From Capitulum mitella (lineage: Eukaryota; Arthropoda; Thecostraca; Pollicipedomorpha; Pollicipedidae), in contig CP099848.1 in the NCBI GenBank assembly GCA_030062745.1, forward strand, positions 15,041,568 to 15,105,567: DNA of 64,000 nucleotides, given 5' to 3'. Under the pieces are notes generated by a model that saw nothing but the letters and a program-made list of their open reading frames with translations, was not told the origin of the DNA and ran no database searches. The first letter of the stretch is position 1. Each line of letters begins with the position of its first letter. The translations under genes were made by a program, and so were the position numbers. Below, piece after piece: positions 10,382-20,953 of this stretch.

Positions 10382-11437
10382 TCAGCGGCGCACTAAGTCC
10401 GTCCCGTTGATGATGACGTACATGCCATTGCTGGAGATGCCGCAGTTGTTGTCCCTGTTGCGACTCATCAGGATGTAGCCGTCCATGCCCCAGTTGGTGC
10501 CCCAGCAGTTCTTCACCAGCCAGTGCTCGACGCCTTCCAGCGCACCGTAGCCGACAGCCAGCATCGGGTGGTTGGTCCTGTAGCCGGAGCAGTCCGGCTC
10601 GTAGTAAACGCCGCTCTCGTACAGCTGGAACGACGGATGCGACGCGTCCACGATGACCGAGATGGGCCCGATGTTGGCGATGGCATCCTGTAGACCGACC
10701 TCGTCGCCGGCCGTCAGCGACAGGTAGTCGTACATCCTGGCCACATACTTGTTGCCGTCGGCAAGGCAGGTGGCGCCCGTCTCCCCGGTGAACGGGTAGT
10801 CGGCGGCCGCCTGCACACCGTGCGCCGCCTCCAGGTAGTGCAGCGCGTAGTGCACCTCGCCGCCGCCGCAGCCCTGGTCGCCGAAGATCACGTCGCAGTC
10901 GATCACCTGCTGCACGCTGAGCTGCGTGAGCGGGTTGCCGGCCAGTGCCCAGGCGGACTCCATCACGCCCACGGCCGAGAGGGCCCAGTCGGCGCGGCAC
11001 TGGCCCTGGTCCATCACGGCCGTGACGGCACCACGCTGCCGCCAGTCGACAGCCGGCGGCAGCGCGCCGGACCGGGCTGGGCCGGCCTGGCGCGCGGGCT
11101 GGACCGGCCCGGCGGCCCCGGTCCGCGGCGGAATGGCGCCGCGACCGCCCGCCGCCGCCGGCCCGCTCGCCAAGAGCGCGGCGAACTCAGCGCCGCTCAG
11201 GTCGGCGAACTTGTTGAGCGCCACGGTGAAGGTGTGCAGGCCGCGCGCGTGCTCGGCGCGGTGCCGCGCCACGTACGCCCGGTTGGCGGCGTACGCGCGC
11301 AGACGGCGTGCCTCCTCCGCCTCGGTGGCGTACGACTTATTGTGGGCGGCTTTGAACGCCTCCCACTCGGACCGGTCCACCAGCTCGGTGGCGGAAACGG
11401 CCACGGCGAGCACGGGCAGCAGCGGCAGGAGCTTCAT
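10382..11437 (-). CDS. Cathepsin L-like papain-family protein, intronless, catalytic Cys replaced by Asp
   Basis: A 351-residue single-exon frame. Residues 1-16 form a signal peptide (MKLLPLLPVLAVAVSA). Residues 20-90 are an I29 inhibitor-type propeptide with an ERFNIN-like helix and ALNKFADLS. Residues 92-126 are a Gly/Ala/Pro-rich linker. The peptidase C1A domain starts near LPPAVDWRQRG (about 126). The active-site block, usually QCGSCWAFS, reads QCRADWALS. The nucleophile position is Asp150, while the oxyanion Gln144, His290 (TNHPMLAVGYG) and Asn310 (VKNCWGTNWG) are kept. Structural cysteines 147, 181, 190, 224, 283 and 332 remain. Length and fold match cathepsin L, so it is probably secreted or lysosomal but without normal cysteine protease activity. 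TGC to GAC needs two base changes, which argues against a single sequencing error. It could be a pseudoenzyme acting as inhibitor, carrier or binding protein; that role is inference. Confidence 0.9.
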   Translation of the reverse strand: MKLLPLLPVLAVAVSATELVDRSEWEAFKAAHNKSYATEAEEARRLRAYAANRAYVARHRAEHARGLHTFTVALNKFADLSGAEFAALLASGPAAAGGRGAIPPRTGAAGPVQPARQAGPARSGALPPAVDWRQRGAVTAVMDQGQCRADWALSAVGVMESAWALAGNPLTQLSVQQVIDCDVIFGDQGCGGGEVHYALHYLEAAHGVQAAADYPFTGETGATCLADGNKYVARMYDYLSLTAGDEVGLQDAIANIGPISVIVDASHPSFQLYESGVYYEPDCSGYRTNHPMLAVGYGALEGVEHWLVKNCWGTNWGMDGYILMSRNRDNNCGISSNGMYVIINGTDLVRR

Positions 11438-11480
11438 GACCGGCGAGTGCAGGACTAACGGTTGCCGCCGGACGGCCTGG

Positions 11481-11487
11481 TTTTATG
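11481..11487 (-). promoter_or_regulatory. TATA-like box of the cathepsin-like gene
   Basis: Reads CATAAAA on the minus strand, about 44 bases upstream of the ATG. An initiator-like GTTAGTC lies between them at about 11453-11459, roughly at the expected start-site distance. The 5' UTR would be very short. Confidence 0.5.
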
Positions 11488-12305
11488 CTGCGACGCAGAG
11501 GCGTCCGCACACACGCTGGTCTCTGCTACTTGCCGGATGAGAAATGAACGGATTTTAGGTTGTCTGTCACAGAATTCTAGGGCACTCGAGAACCTACCAG
11601 AGACAGAAACAAGTCGGTATTCACCTAGGCTTCGTGGGAAGACGTTTCCCCAGTACTGACTGATTGAACACGCCCCTGTGCTGGTGCTATCTTTCGTGCG
11701 CGCACACTGATGTCTCCGCCACAAATTCACATGGCTTCTCAGTGCCTACACTATCAAAATAATTATTTCCATAGGCTCATGTCCTGCGAATGTGTGCAGT
11801 TCCAAGGCTCGCTACAGGTAGTGGGTAGTGCATATGAAGTTTTCCACTATCGCTGATTTCTAGAGGAAATTGGGTGTGCTTTGACCGATATGCTGCTTCC
11901 TGAAGACAATATCCTATTGAATGTTGACGTCTGATGTGGCAAACCAACAATGCATTTCGAAACGAATATTTAGTGCCGTTCTGCGAAGCTGCAGTAGCCC
12001 CGTTCCCACTTGCAACGGTGGGAGGTATGAAACATGCTTGATTATGTAGCCCTTGCGATACCTCACCGCTGTGGCCAACCGGCAGTAGATAGTGCATACA
12101 AATTCTGGTTCACGGTACTCTGCTTACGTAACGGAAAACGTCAAATCATGCCAGTCCTCGCATTTCTCATTTTGTTATTTTTTTATAGTTTTTTTGACCG
12201 TGACTGGCATAGACGGTGTAATTTTGCGTTTTTGCTTCGGTTCCACCACGAGGACTGTGTTCACAGTAGGTCAGGTACCAGGTGCGGAGTTCACACGCCG
12301 CTGTC
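11488..12305. other. Intergenic region between two divergent genes
   Basis: The bidirectional promoter space of the cathepsin-like (-) and GM2A-like (+) genes; the two start codons are 936 bp apart. A loose direct repeat is visible (GGTAGTGCATATGAA-like at about 11825 and AGATAGTGCATACAAA-like at about 12088). No open coding segment is recognised. Confidence 0.55.
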
Positions 12306-12311
12306 TATAAA
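12306..12311 (+). promoter_or_regulatory. TATA box of the GM2A-like gene
   Basis: TATAAA (in CTGTCTATAAAGTGG) lies 63 bases upstream of the chosen ATG at 12374, a normal distance for a short 5' UTR. An in-frame upstream ATG at 12317 falls too close to the TATA box to be transcribed, which supports the 12374 start. Confidence 0.65.
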
Positions 12312-12373
12312 GTGGATTGCACGGTGTCACCACGGACATGAGCGAGCCAAGCATCGAAGACGCACACATCAGC

Positions 12374-15300
12374 ATGAAATTCCTGATTTCCCTCACGCTG
12401 CTGGCGACTCTCGTGGTCGCCAACAAGATAGAGGACTGCGGTAAGTTGTCGGGCTTGAGGATTGCGATGAGTTGTCGCTTTGAGAACTGTGGGGACGTTA
12501 TCAATTTAGAGGACTGGAATGAGTCATCGAGTGACGTTAATTCATAACGTTACCTGCGCTCGGGATCGGAGATTCATTGCACGCCATCATACACCTCTGA
12601 AGACCTAACGCAGTATCAGTTCGCTACCAGGTCCTAAAGCCTGCAGATGTGTCTGGCTCTGGCGAAATTCGGTTAAGCCTATTGAATGCGCACGCCGAGA
12701 GCCTAGGATTGGCAACTGTTATTAACCCGCCAACGATTGGGGTGGGGGGCGGTTGAGATTTTTCCGGGATTGCGAGAGAATGAACAAACGCAGTGCCACG
12801 AGACTTTGTGTATCTTTTGCTTGGTCATTTTTGCACCTTGTATCAAATTTTTGATCTCAGGTCAAACAAGGTGTTTCACCTAGTTGAGGTTAAGTGGACC
12901 TATGTCCAAAGAAGTTTAGCGCCCTGAAACCTTTTCGCAAAACATGATAACACAATAAAATTCCAAGGGCGAGAGATTTTCATAAATGCAACAAATCTGC
13001 TATCTCGAATTTTTGGGAAATGTCCGGGTCATTGACCTAGGGTCAAGCCCGTTTTCAACATGTCGACGTTCTTTCGAAAATTGACGGAATTTTTCAGAAC
13101 AATTTGCATGTGGGGAGATCCAGACATCCAGATTCCGCTAATGGGCTAAGTCTCAATGACCTCCGACCACCGACCTGAGGTCAGGCCACGAATAATTGTT
13201 ATGAGTCGTAATGCACTGCCATCAAAATCGGCGATGAATGACTCAGATCGGCTCGCAACTAACAGAACTGGCTCGCACAGTTAAGACTAATGCCAGGAAG
13301 TTCAAAAAGCTTCAAAAATTGCATATTTTGGCAATAAACGGACTTTCGCAAATAAAGCTCCGCGAATTGTGTAGATTGATAACCAATGAGTTTTTTCCAA
13401 AATTTGAGCATGAGAAATCATCCCAAGAACCACTAGGATCAATAAACAACACTTGGAATGGCATATTTCGCAAAAATAAAAGAGCGCAAAAATTAGTTCC
13501 CGTTAATTTTATACCACCTTCGTCGGTTGCGCCCACCTTGCAGCGTTGAGAAAATCACCTTGTCCTAAACCCAGCGTTTCCGTGTACATATTAAGAAAAT
13601 CAGAGAAATTAAGCGTGTATCGGCATCTGCGGATTTTTACCTATCCGGTAGTGCGTTTATCTAGACTTTATTAGTCACAGCCCTTGAGATTCAGGCCGTT
13701 TCTCGGTCTCATGCAGTTGGCTATAAAAAAACATATATAGGCCGTAAATGGCCTACATATTACCCAAAACTAAAAATGAGACCATTTTCGAGCTCTCCTT
13801 GTCACGAGCTTTCCAGCAGCGGGTTTATTTTTATCTTGCGACTAGCCGTTCGTAAGTTAGAGGGGGCAGTCAACCGCCCCCCCCCCCAGTCGAGCGTGTA
13901 TGGCGGCGACCCACAGTCGGGTTACAAAAACTCACCGCAGATTACCGCACGCATGCGTCATCATGGGTGAAATTTTGGTCAAGATGGCAATGCAGGAATG
14001 CCTCCAGAGTGACGAAAAACTAGCGTTATACCTATAGTTTAGGCGCCGCACAGAAAGAGCATGGGTCATAATAACGCATGCATGCCATTCATTTTCGAAA
14101 AGTTCCGCCCTTGGCCATGCTATTTCCACCACAATGACAGCATTGAAAAGACGCCCTCTGGAGGCTCCACGAACTTGTGATGTCACGTAGCCCGACCCTG
14201 TGAGCTCTGCAGCGGTCATCTGTGTCGGTAAGTCTGACCCCGTGACCCTGTGACCTCTGCAGCGGCCGTCTGTGTCGGCAGGTCTGACTCCGGACGCCAT
14301 GTTTGGTCAGGCCAGCGTGATGCCGGACCCTGTGATCGTGCCAGGCTCGATGAACCTGGTCTTCCAGGGGGACCTGAAAAAGGACTGGCCCGCTGATATG
14401 ATCCTTAAGGTCGAGGTCATCAAGGAGGACCCGTACAACATCGAGGTGCCGTGCATGATGGGATTAGGTAGTTGGTGAGTTCCTGGCGGCGGCCACCACG
14501 GGCTGTAGCTAGGTAAAACGTCTTGCAAACATCTCTTAGATAACGCCTAATAGCCTTGCTTCGCTGGCCCCTGCCAGCTAAAGTTACATTTCACGTTGGC
14601 GGTAGGCGTGGATGCAGACGTTTTTGCATGCCGTCTGATCGGGACTGTCCCTCTGTTACTGTTCCTTCGGTGCCGTGCAATTAAATCACTACTGGCCCGA
14701 AGAATCCGCCTGCCTCTCCTCCAACAGTAGCCCTCCCTCTACCTCAGCTGTGAAAAGAATCTCTGACCTCATTTCTCCGACAAAAGTTTTCCTTATGCCA
14801 CTCACTGCCTGATCCGGCCGCCCCTGTAGCGCCCGCCTGACTCCTCGGCCGCTTCCTGCAGCGAGGTGGATATGTGCGAGTATATCACCAAGTTCCCGGA
14901 CGCGTTCTGCCCGCTCTTCCCGCCGGAGGTGCCCTGCGGCTGTCAGCTCAAGGCCGGCCACTACCAGACCGACGGCTTCACGGTCGACCTGCCGGACCTC
15001 GGCGAGGCCATCGACAAGGTCCTGGCGGTACGTTGTCCGGTGTTGAGCGTGCGCCATGCTTGAAGTTCCCTCATTGCAGAGGACGGGCTACGGTTGGTGT
15101 TAAGTCTGCATTAGGCGGAGGTCGCGTCATTCGCGATTTAAACCGACTGGTGCTTGCAGGGAATGAGCTAATCTTTAGATGGACCGGCCGTTAGTCCTTG
15201 CATGCCAGAACCCACCACCAGTTACCGTAATTAGGGCGGAAGAATCTGCATTCAGTATTCTTACCAACCTCACACAGTCTTCTTGTTCCTCCACAACTTG

Positions 15301-15638
15301 AAAACTCAGAGCTCGTTCCAGGACTCCAGTCAGTGCTGTCGGCTGCGCGCTGCAGGGATACGCTGGCCCTGTCACAGGCTGGCACCCATTCAGGAAACAC
15401 GGCCTGTTCGCTCCAGTCAAACCGCTGTTCAAGCCTGGACGAACGCCTATCAAAACGCCTATCATGTCCGGCTGTGCCGACTTCACTTACGATGGCATTA
15501 CATGTCAACACGCCATGTTTTCAGGGCGGCTACCATGGCAACGTGACGCTGTACTCGAAGTCTGCGCCAGCGACGCTGCTCGGCTGTCTCAGGTTTGAGT
15601 TCCAGCTCAAGTACCAGAAACCTTCGACTGAGCACTAG
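12374..15638 (+). CDS. Ganglioside GM2 activator-like ML-domain protein, four exons, complete
   Basis: Exons 12374-12440, 14282-14474, 14862-15027 and 15525-15638 join in phase (1, 2, 0) to a 179-residue protein. Residues 1-17 are a signal peptide (MKFLISLTLLATLVVA). The rest matches the GM2 activator / ML lipid-binding fold, with PDPVIVPGSMNLVF against human PDPIIVPGNVTLSV, then VPC, GSC, CEYITKFPDAFCP, VPCGCQLKAGHY and LLGCLRF. The eight cysteines have the spacing of the four disulfides in GM2A. Human GM2A is 193 residues, so this looks full length. The family lifts glycolipids from membranes for lysosomal hydrolases or carries lipids extracellularly; the ligand here is unknown. For exon 2 the stronger GTGAGT donor at 14475 was chosen because it restores a Cys and the correct phase. 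Intron 1 is 1.8 kb and carries repeats. Confidence 0.9.
12722..13925. mobile_element. Possible TTAA-type MITE in intron 1 of the GM2A-like gene
   Basis: Left TTAACCCGCC at 12722 and right CGGGTTAC near 13917-13925 face each other. G-rich stretches ending in GGGGGGCGGTTGA lie just inside both ends in inverted orientation. The length of 1.2 kb and the TGACCT/AGGTCA-rich interior resemble the TTAA MITEs elsewhere. The terminal match is weak and no second copy is seen in this window. Confidence 0.35.
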
Positions 15639-15883
15639 CAGGCCACATCATTGAGTGAAGCCGCTTCGTTGGCTGACGTCAAGACTAGAAGCGACGATAA
15701 TTTCCTGGCACATGAGCTTTCAGTCGCAACGTGTGATGCTGGACCAGTCTGCAGTGCAGTAGAGGTCTGTAGATGATATGACACGAACGGTATGCGTGTT
15801 GGATGTTCACAGTAGACGGCATGTGCATGGCTGCAACTTGGCGCTCGCGATATGAAACCGCGCCTCCTACGCCGGAGCGGGAG

Positions 15884-15889
15884 AATAAA
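15884..15889 (+). terminator. Polyadenylation signal of the GM2A-like gene
   Basis: AATAAA about 245 bases after the stop codon, the first canonical signal downstream. Confidence 0.5.
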
Positions 15890-16740
15890 GCATGGCATTA
15901 TGTCGCGCGGATTTCAAGCACACTGATCGCTGCAGCTAAACTTAGGAGGAATCCCCAAGACGCGTGGGATAAGTGTCCTGGAAGTCACAAGTTTCCGGGT
16001 ATGTCAGGCTATAGTTCGGCTTTTGACAGCCGAGGCATTCCACAGAACTCATCTGTACGACACCACTCGTACCTCACGAGGATCGGCACTGCTGCTCGTT
16101 ATAGTGTATAATTTGGAAAATTGAGATCAGCGGAGAACAAAATCCGGGGAGCAAACAGATTTGGGAGAAGATATGTTCCTAAACAGAAATTCGCCCCCCC
16201 CCCGCCACCGCCCAACTCGTCCTGTGGATCAGGCAGTGTTCCTTTCCGAAAGAGCGCCATGACCCTCCTGGGCTCTGAAGGGACGTACAACCCGCAGAAC
16301 GAATGCAGGTTTTTAACACAAAGCGGAAAAAAATGGACCTTCTCGGCTCTCCAGGTAACCGGGAAGAGCCCCAAGCGAAGATGAAGGGCCCATGAGCGGA
16401 CAAAAAGACCTTTTGGTTCATTGGGAGGGTCGTGGTTGGAACGTCTTAGGCCAATTCCACTGCCCAGGGGCTTTAGGCTGTTGCCGGGAGCCCCATATGT
16501 TGACTTACCGGGGCACTGTTGATCGCACCGGGGCCCTCCACACTGGCGCTGGGTTCTTCCTATTCGGGCGGAGGGCCCTACGCTGTTGTCGGGGTTCCGA
16601 CATGTTAACCAGCTGGGGCCTTGTCGATCGCTCAGAAGCCCTCCACGTTGGTTCTGGGTTCTTCCTGTTTGCTCGGAAGGATCTACGCTGTTTCTGGGGC
16701 CCTATGCGTTTACCTGCCGGGGCACTCCCGGTCGCTCAGG
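15890..16740. other. Intergenic, no gene recognised
   Basis: Contains a C-run at about 16195-16205 and short open frames on both strands without recognisable motifs. GC-rich and loosely repetitive towards the right end. Confidence 0.5.
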
Positions 16741-19260
16741 GGCCCTTCACATCATGCATGGATCCAAGGGGTGGGGACGATGGAGGGATCGCCCTACCCC
16801 CGAGGTCTGAGAAGGGCCCTAAGAGAGGGGCCCCGTATGATCCTCACGGGGTCTCTGTGAAAACGTGAAAACTTAATGCGGTCAGGGGGCCTATGGGAGG
16901 GTAAGATGACCCCTGAGACTCACAGAAGAGCCTCTGAAGCTCCCAAAGGGCCCCTGAGACCACAAAAGGGCCCAACACGACAGAGTGCCCCTGAGTTCGC
17001 CAGAAGGGTCACAGGGCCTCTGAGACCACCAAGATGAGCACTGAGTCTCTAAAACGGCCTAGGGATCCTTGGAATGACAGAGGGCCCGAATGGGTTTCAC
17101 GGACCTGTGTGAAAAGCTGAAGGTTCCTGATGCACTCGGAGGGCCTCCGGGAGGGTTAATGAGATCCTGAGACCACAAGATGGCCCTTAAGATGGATAGA
17201 AGGGCCTCTGAAACTCTCCACGCCCCAGCATGGCAAAGGGTCCATGAGACTTCTTAAATTGCCAGAGAGGCCCCTGAGACGGCAGGAACTTAACCCGGCA
17301 CCGCCTGGCGTGTTTTTGTACCAGCGACCGCCTAGGGGGTGTCAAAAAGGGCAGTTCCATCTGTGATCTGAGGATCTACCATCGGACCTGAGCCGGTCTA
17401 CCACCAATCGATAGCCCTCAGTCTTGCGATTCAGAAAATACTATGTAAGCTCTGGTCACATGACTGAATGACGCCACAGGTGACGCAAAACGCATAACGC
17501 GACGTGGGAAAAATTTACGTCGGTTTGTGCATGAAATCATCTGCAATATTGGCCTTACAGCCTCCAACTGCATATCAAACGAAAGGCGACTATCTTCTGC
17601 ATCAGAGCATGCCAAAATGTTGAAAAATGTCGTGTCAATGTCGGCCCAGGCCAGGTGAAACATTGGTCTTGTACAAGCCAAATATCGATTTTGTCTCAAA
17701 GCCGTTTTGATCCGCGTCGCAAAAAGGACGAAAGTGAAACCTCCTAAAGATTAGTTTTACATTACCTGCTTTTCATTTAGTCAAGGTCAGTCTAGGTCAG
17801 GTCTAATAAGCTTGCATACTCTTCCTGACAAAGAGTGATAATTACTAGCTGCTATTTTTAACTGCGTCAAGTACACAGCTGAAATGGCATTTCGTCATAA
17901 TTAAATCTGCGTTTTCTGCTCTATATCGGGTCAAGGTCAAGCCAGGTTAGGACAAATGGTCATTTTTCTTTTTCTGACGAGGAACAATAATTGCCCTCTG
18001 CTGCTACTGAACGATCTTCCACAGACAATGTTGCATTTCACTTCAATTTGACATCTATCATTGACGTGGCCTGACACGACCTCACATTGCATTTGGTGAA
18101 CCTTGATAAGAGGCGTATATAGATTTGCTTGTCTGGCTTGAACAATGCGGAAAGTCAGCGGCAACCACATCTGTCACCCGCAATGCAAATCAGTCCCACT
18201 GTCATTGTGCATTTGACCTAGCATGACATCTAATGTTGACGTGTCCCGATTGCATATTCTTTTAGGGACCGTATCCTAAGCAAACACTTCGCGAATATTA
18301 TAGAAAAACGAGGCATGTTTGCGTCACCGCCCGAAGAGAGAGGAGAAAACATGCATGCAAGGGTTCACATATAATGTCATATCTCCGTTACCTGACTTAG
18401 CATGGAAGTGGTTTTGGTGTCAAAATATGCAAAATTAATTGATGAATAGGTGCTGAAAATTTGCTTGGCTGGCTCTGACGGTTCAGAAGTTATTCAAGAA
18501 AAACCGAGGAGTACCCTGTTTGACATCACCCAGGCGGTGCCGGGTTGAGAGGGTGCCTAGCACGGCATAGGGAGCCCCTGGCCAATCAGAGGGACCCCCT
18601 AAATAGGGACTCATCAGTGACCTAAACCTAGAGAGGGGCCGAAATGGGCTACACCGATCTTTGAAATACATGCTCATGGTTTTCAAAATCCATGATGCTG
18701 TCAGGGTGACCCGGGAAGGTTAAGTGGATCCCGAGACGGCAAGATGGACCCTTATACGACAGATGGTCCCTGAGACCGCCGAAAAGGTCAGAGGGCCCCT
18801 GAGAGGCAAAGACGATAAGAGGACCTTTGAGACGGCACGTATGTCTTAGGCGGACTCCTGGCAAGGAAAAGGTCCTCATGAGACTGCCAGTGGAGCCCCT
18901 GAAGCTCCAACAAAGGCCACTGTTACAGTTAGAGAGGCCCTAAGACTGCCAGACAGAGGAAGACCCCTGATGCAGTCATGTAGACCACCGAGGACGTTCA
19001 TAGGGCACATGACACTGCAAAGGGGCCCTGAAGTCGCCAACAGGTCTTTTGTAAGTGCCATAGGGCCCCTGAGACGGCAAAAATGTTAACCAGAGACGAC
19101 AAGAGGGGTGCATAGGGCAACAAGGGGTCTACTGAGACTGCTAGAGAGGAACCTCTGACACTGCTAATTAGCAGTCTTTAGCAATAGGGCCCCTGAGACG
19201 ACCAGAGGGGCCCCTGAAATTACTAAACCTTGAGACGCCTACACAGCTCCTGAAACGGCC
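16741..19260. repeat. Degenerate GC-rich array (GGGCCCCTGAGAC-type), split by a MITE
   Basis: A motif of the form GGGCCCCTGAGACNGC recurs irregularly from about 16880 to 17285 and again from about 18549 to 19240. The two parts are separated by the TTAA MITE at 17290-18548. The stretch 18870-19230 matches, as reverse complement, about 57190-57510 inside a hAT-type element. This suggests that both derive from one repeat family. Confidence 0.75.
17290..18548 (+). mobile_element. TTAA MITE family 1, uninterrupted copy
   Basis: Starts TTAACCCGGCACCGCCTGG at 17290 and ends CCAGGCGGTGCCGGGTTGA at 18548; the right TTAA has become TTGA. 1259 bp, non-coding. Homologous to 6233-8042 (opposite orientation), 29023-29997 and 42159-43453. 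The interior is rich in TCAAGGTCA-like and TGACCT motifs. Confidence 0.9.
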
Positions 19261-20950
19261 AAAGGACCTAGACGCACGTCGGCCGTCGCTAACCCAGCTG
19301 ACAGAGCCTCTGTGGGACGGACTGGCTCTGGCCGCCGTCGTCGCGGGGTCACCGTCGGACTCACTGACGAAGGATGATCGACTGCCCGAACTAACATCAG
19401 TGGCGGAGAAAGGAATGTGTCTGTAGGGTCACTGTTGGTTAAAACGTCATGCATTTACATTCCGTATTAGCTTAAAATGTTAGACTCAGTAATATGACAT
19501 TACGCCCCCGGTAATGGCGATTATTTATCCGCCCTTCAAACGGGAGAGATTTCCGCCCGGGACGCTGGATGAGAGCGCATTTTGGTAATTTTAGTAGCGT
19601 GGATTCAGGTGGATGTTCAGTTTGCTCTAGCTTTCTTTGCAGATAACTGACAAAACACCGACAGTGATGCGCTATGTAGCATTTCGTTTCTCTTGTAAAC
19701 GTCCATCTGAAATGGGTCGGATGTTACTTACTTGAGGTTTAATAGTTAGAAAACGTACATAAGACAAACAACCGATATAAGACAGCCTGGTGCTACACTT
19801 GCGAAGTGCCTCAGGTATACAGGAGGAGCCGCCACTAGTTTTGATGTGCACTGTTCTTACGGTGACAGAAGCAGGCAAAACGCGTATTTACAACAAAAAA
19901 TGGATAACAAAGAGGAAGTGCCAAGGCGAGAAACTAAGGCATGCACTCGCTACAGCTGAGTAGAAGGGCGAAGGACGAACATACGTCGGTTTATAAAAAC
20001 TTACGACGAACATGACGACGCTGCACTGGTGGTTGGTGTGCGAAGGAAAGAGGTGATCCTCCAAAACATAAAGGGCATTTCCACTTCTGCAGGGACGAGA
20101 CAGCCGTGGGGCCAGATGGGTTCAGCCCCTCTAACTTTCAGACTGGGGCGCAGCCCCCGCACCTTCATCAACATCGTGAGTATGCAATATGTTTGCCATT
20201 TGGCGACCGTTACAAAACATTCGGCGCACATTGGTGTGAAAATAACAAAAACTAAACCTTTCGTTACAAAAAGAAAACAAAAAATCGGCTATCAGAACGA
20301 GGACAAACTAATACTGAAGGTCGAGACGGAGCGGATGAAGGAAAGGAAGCATTTGTCAGGGCAGCGGGTAGCCCAGACTGCAGACTGTTCGCGTGCGTAA
20401 GTGGCGAGGGGAAACGTTTTGGTTCCGACTGTGACGTTTGGTTATAGCGACGGAGTTGGAAGAAAAATGAAACGTCATCAGCCTGTGGACTTCCGAAAGT
20501 GAAAGATAGACATAGAAAGACCTCATGAAGGTAAACATGATTCAGTTTTTAACCTGGCACTGCAAAAAGGCTCAGCCGGTGACTGCAAGTGGCATAAGGC
20601 GGACTGGTTTAGCTTTTGGGATTGTAAGCGAGTCTGATGGATTTGATGTTGTTAAACCCCAAACGCTTCGATACAACCTGAGACGCCTTTGTCAGTGGGA
20701 TCAGCGACTGACGAGAATAAAAAAATGCAGCGGTTATAAAAATATGCGCGCCATTTACAATCCGTACACATGAGTACAGTTGACGTATGCATGACGGGAA
20801 GCTGAGCCGGCGAGAGGCACGTAATATGCAATAGTACCTACCGATCCTGCAGTTAAGCCATATAATTATATGGCTGAACTGCACAATAATAAGTTAGGAT
20901 ATGATCAGTGCGCAGCAAAATATGTTTTAACCCTGCCCTGACTACGGTTC
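19261..20950. other. Intergenic, no gene recognised
   Basis: No coding motif, terminal repeat or long tandem array that I can support. Moderately AT-rich with short open frames only. Confidence 0.5.
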
Positions 20951-20953
20951 TTG

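Noticed and set aside
10293-11540. Open frames of 200-235 residues on both strands around the cathepsin gene
   Set aside because: They are shadow frames of a GC-rich coding exon, with no domain signatures.
13238-13549. A 103-residue frame in intron 1 of the GM2A-like gene
   Set aside because: AT-rich, no recognisable motif, and located inside a probable MITE.
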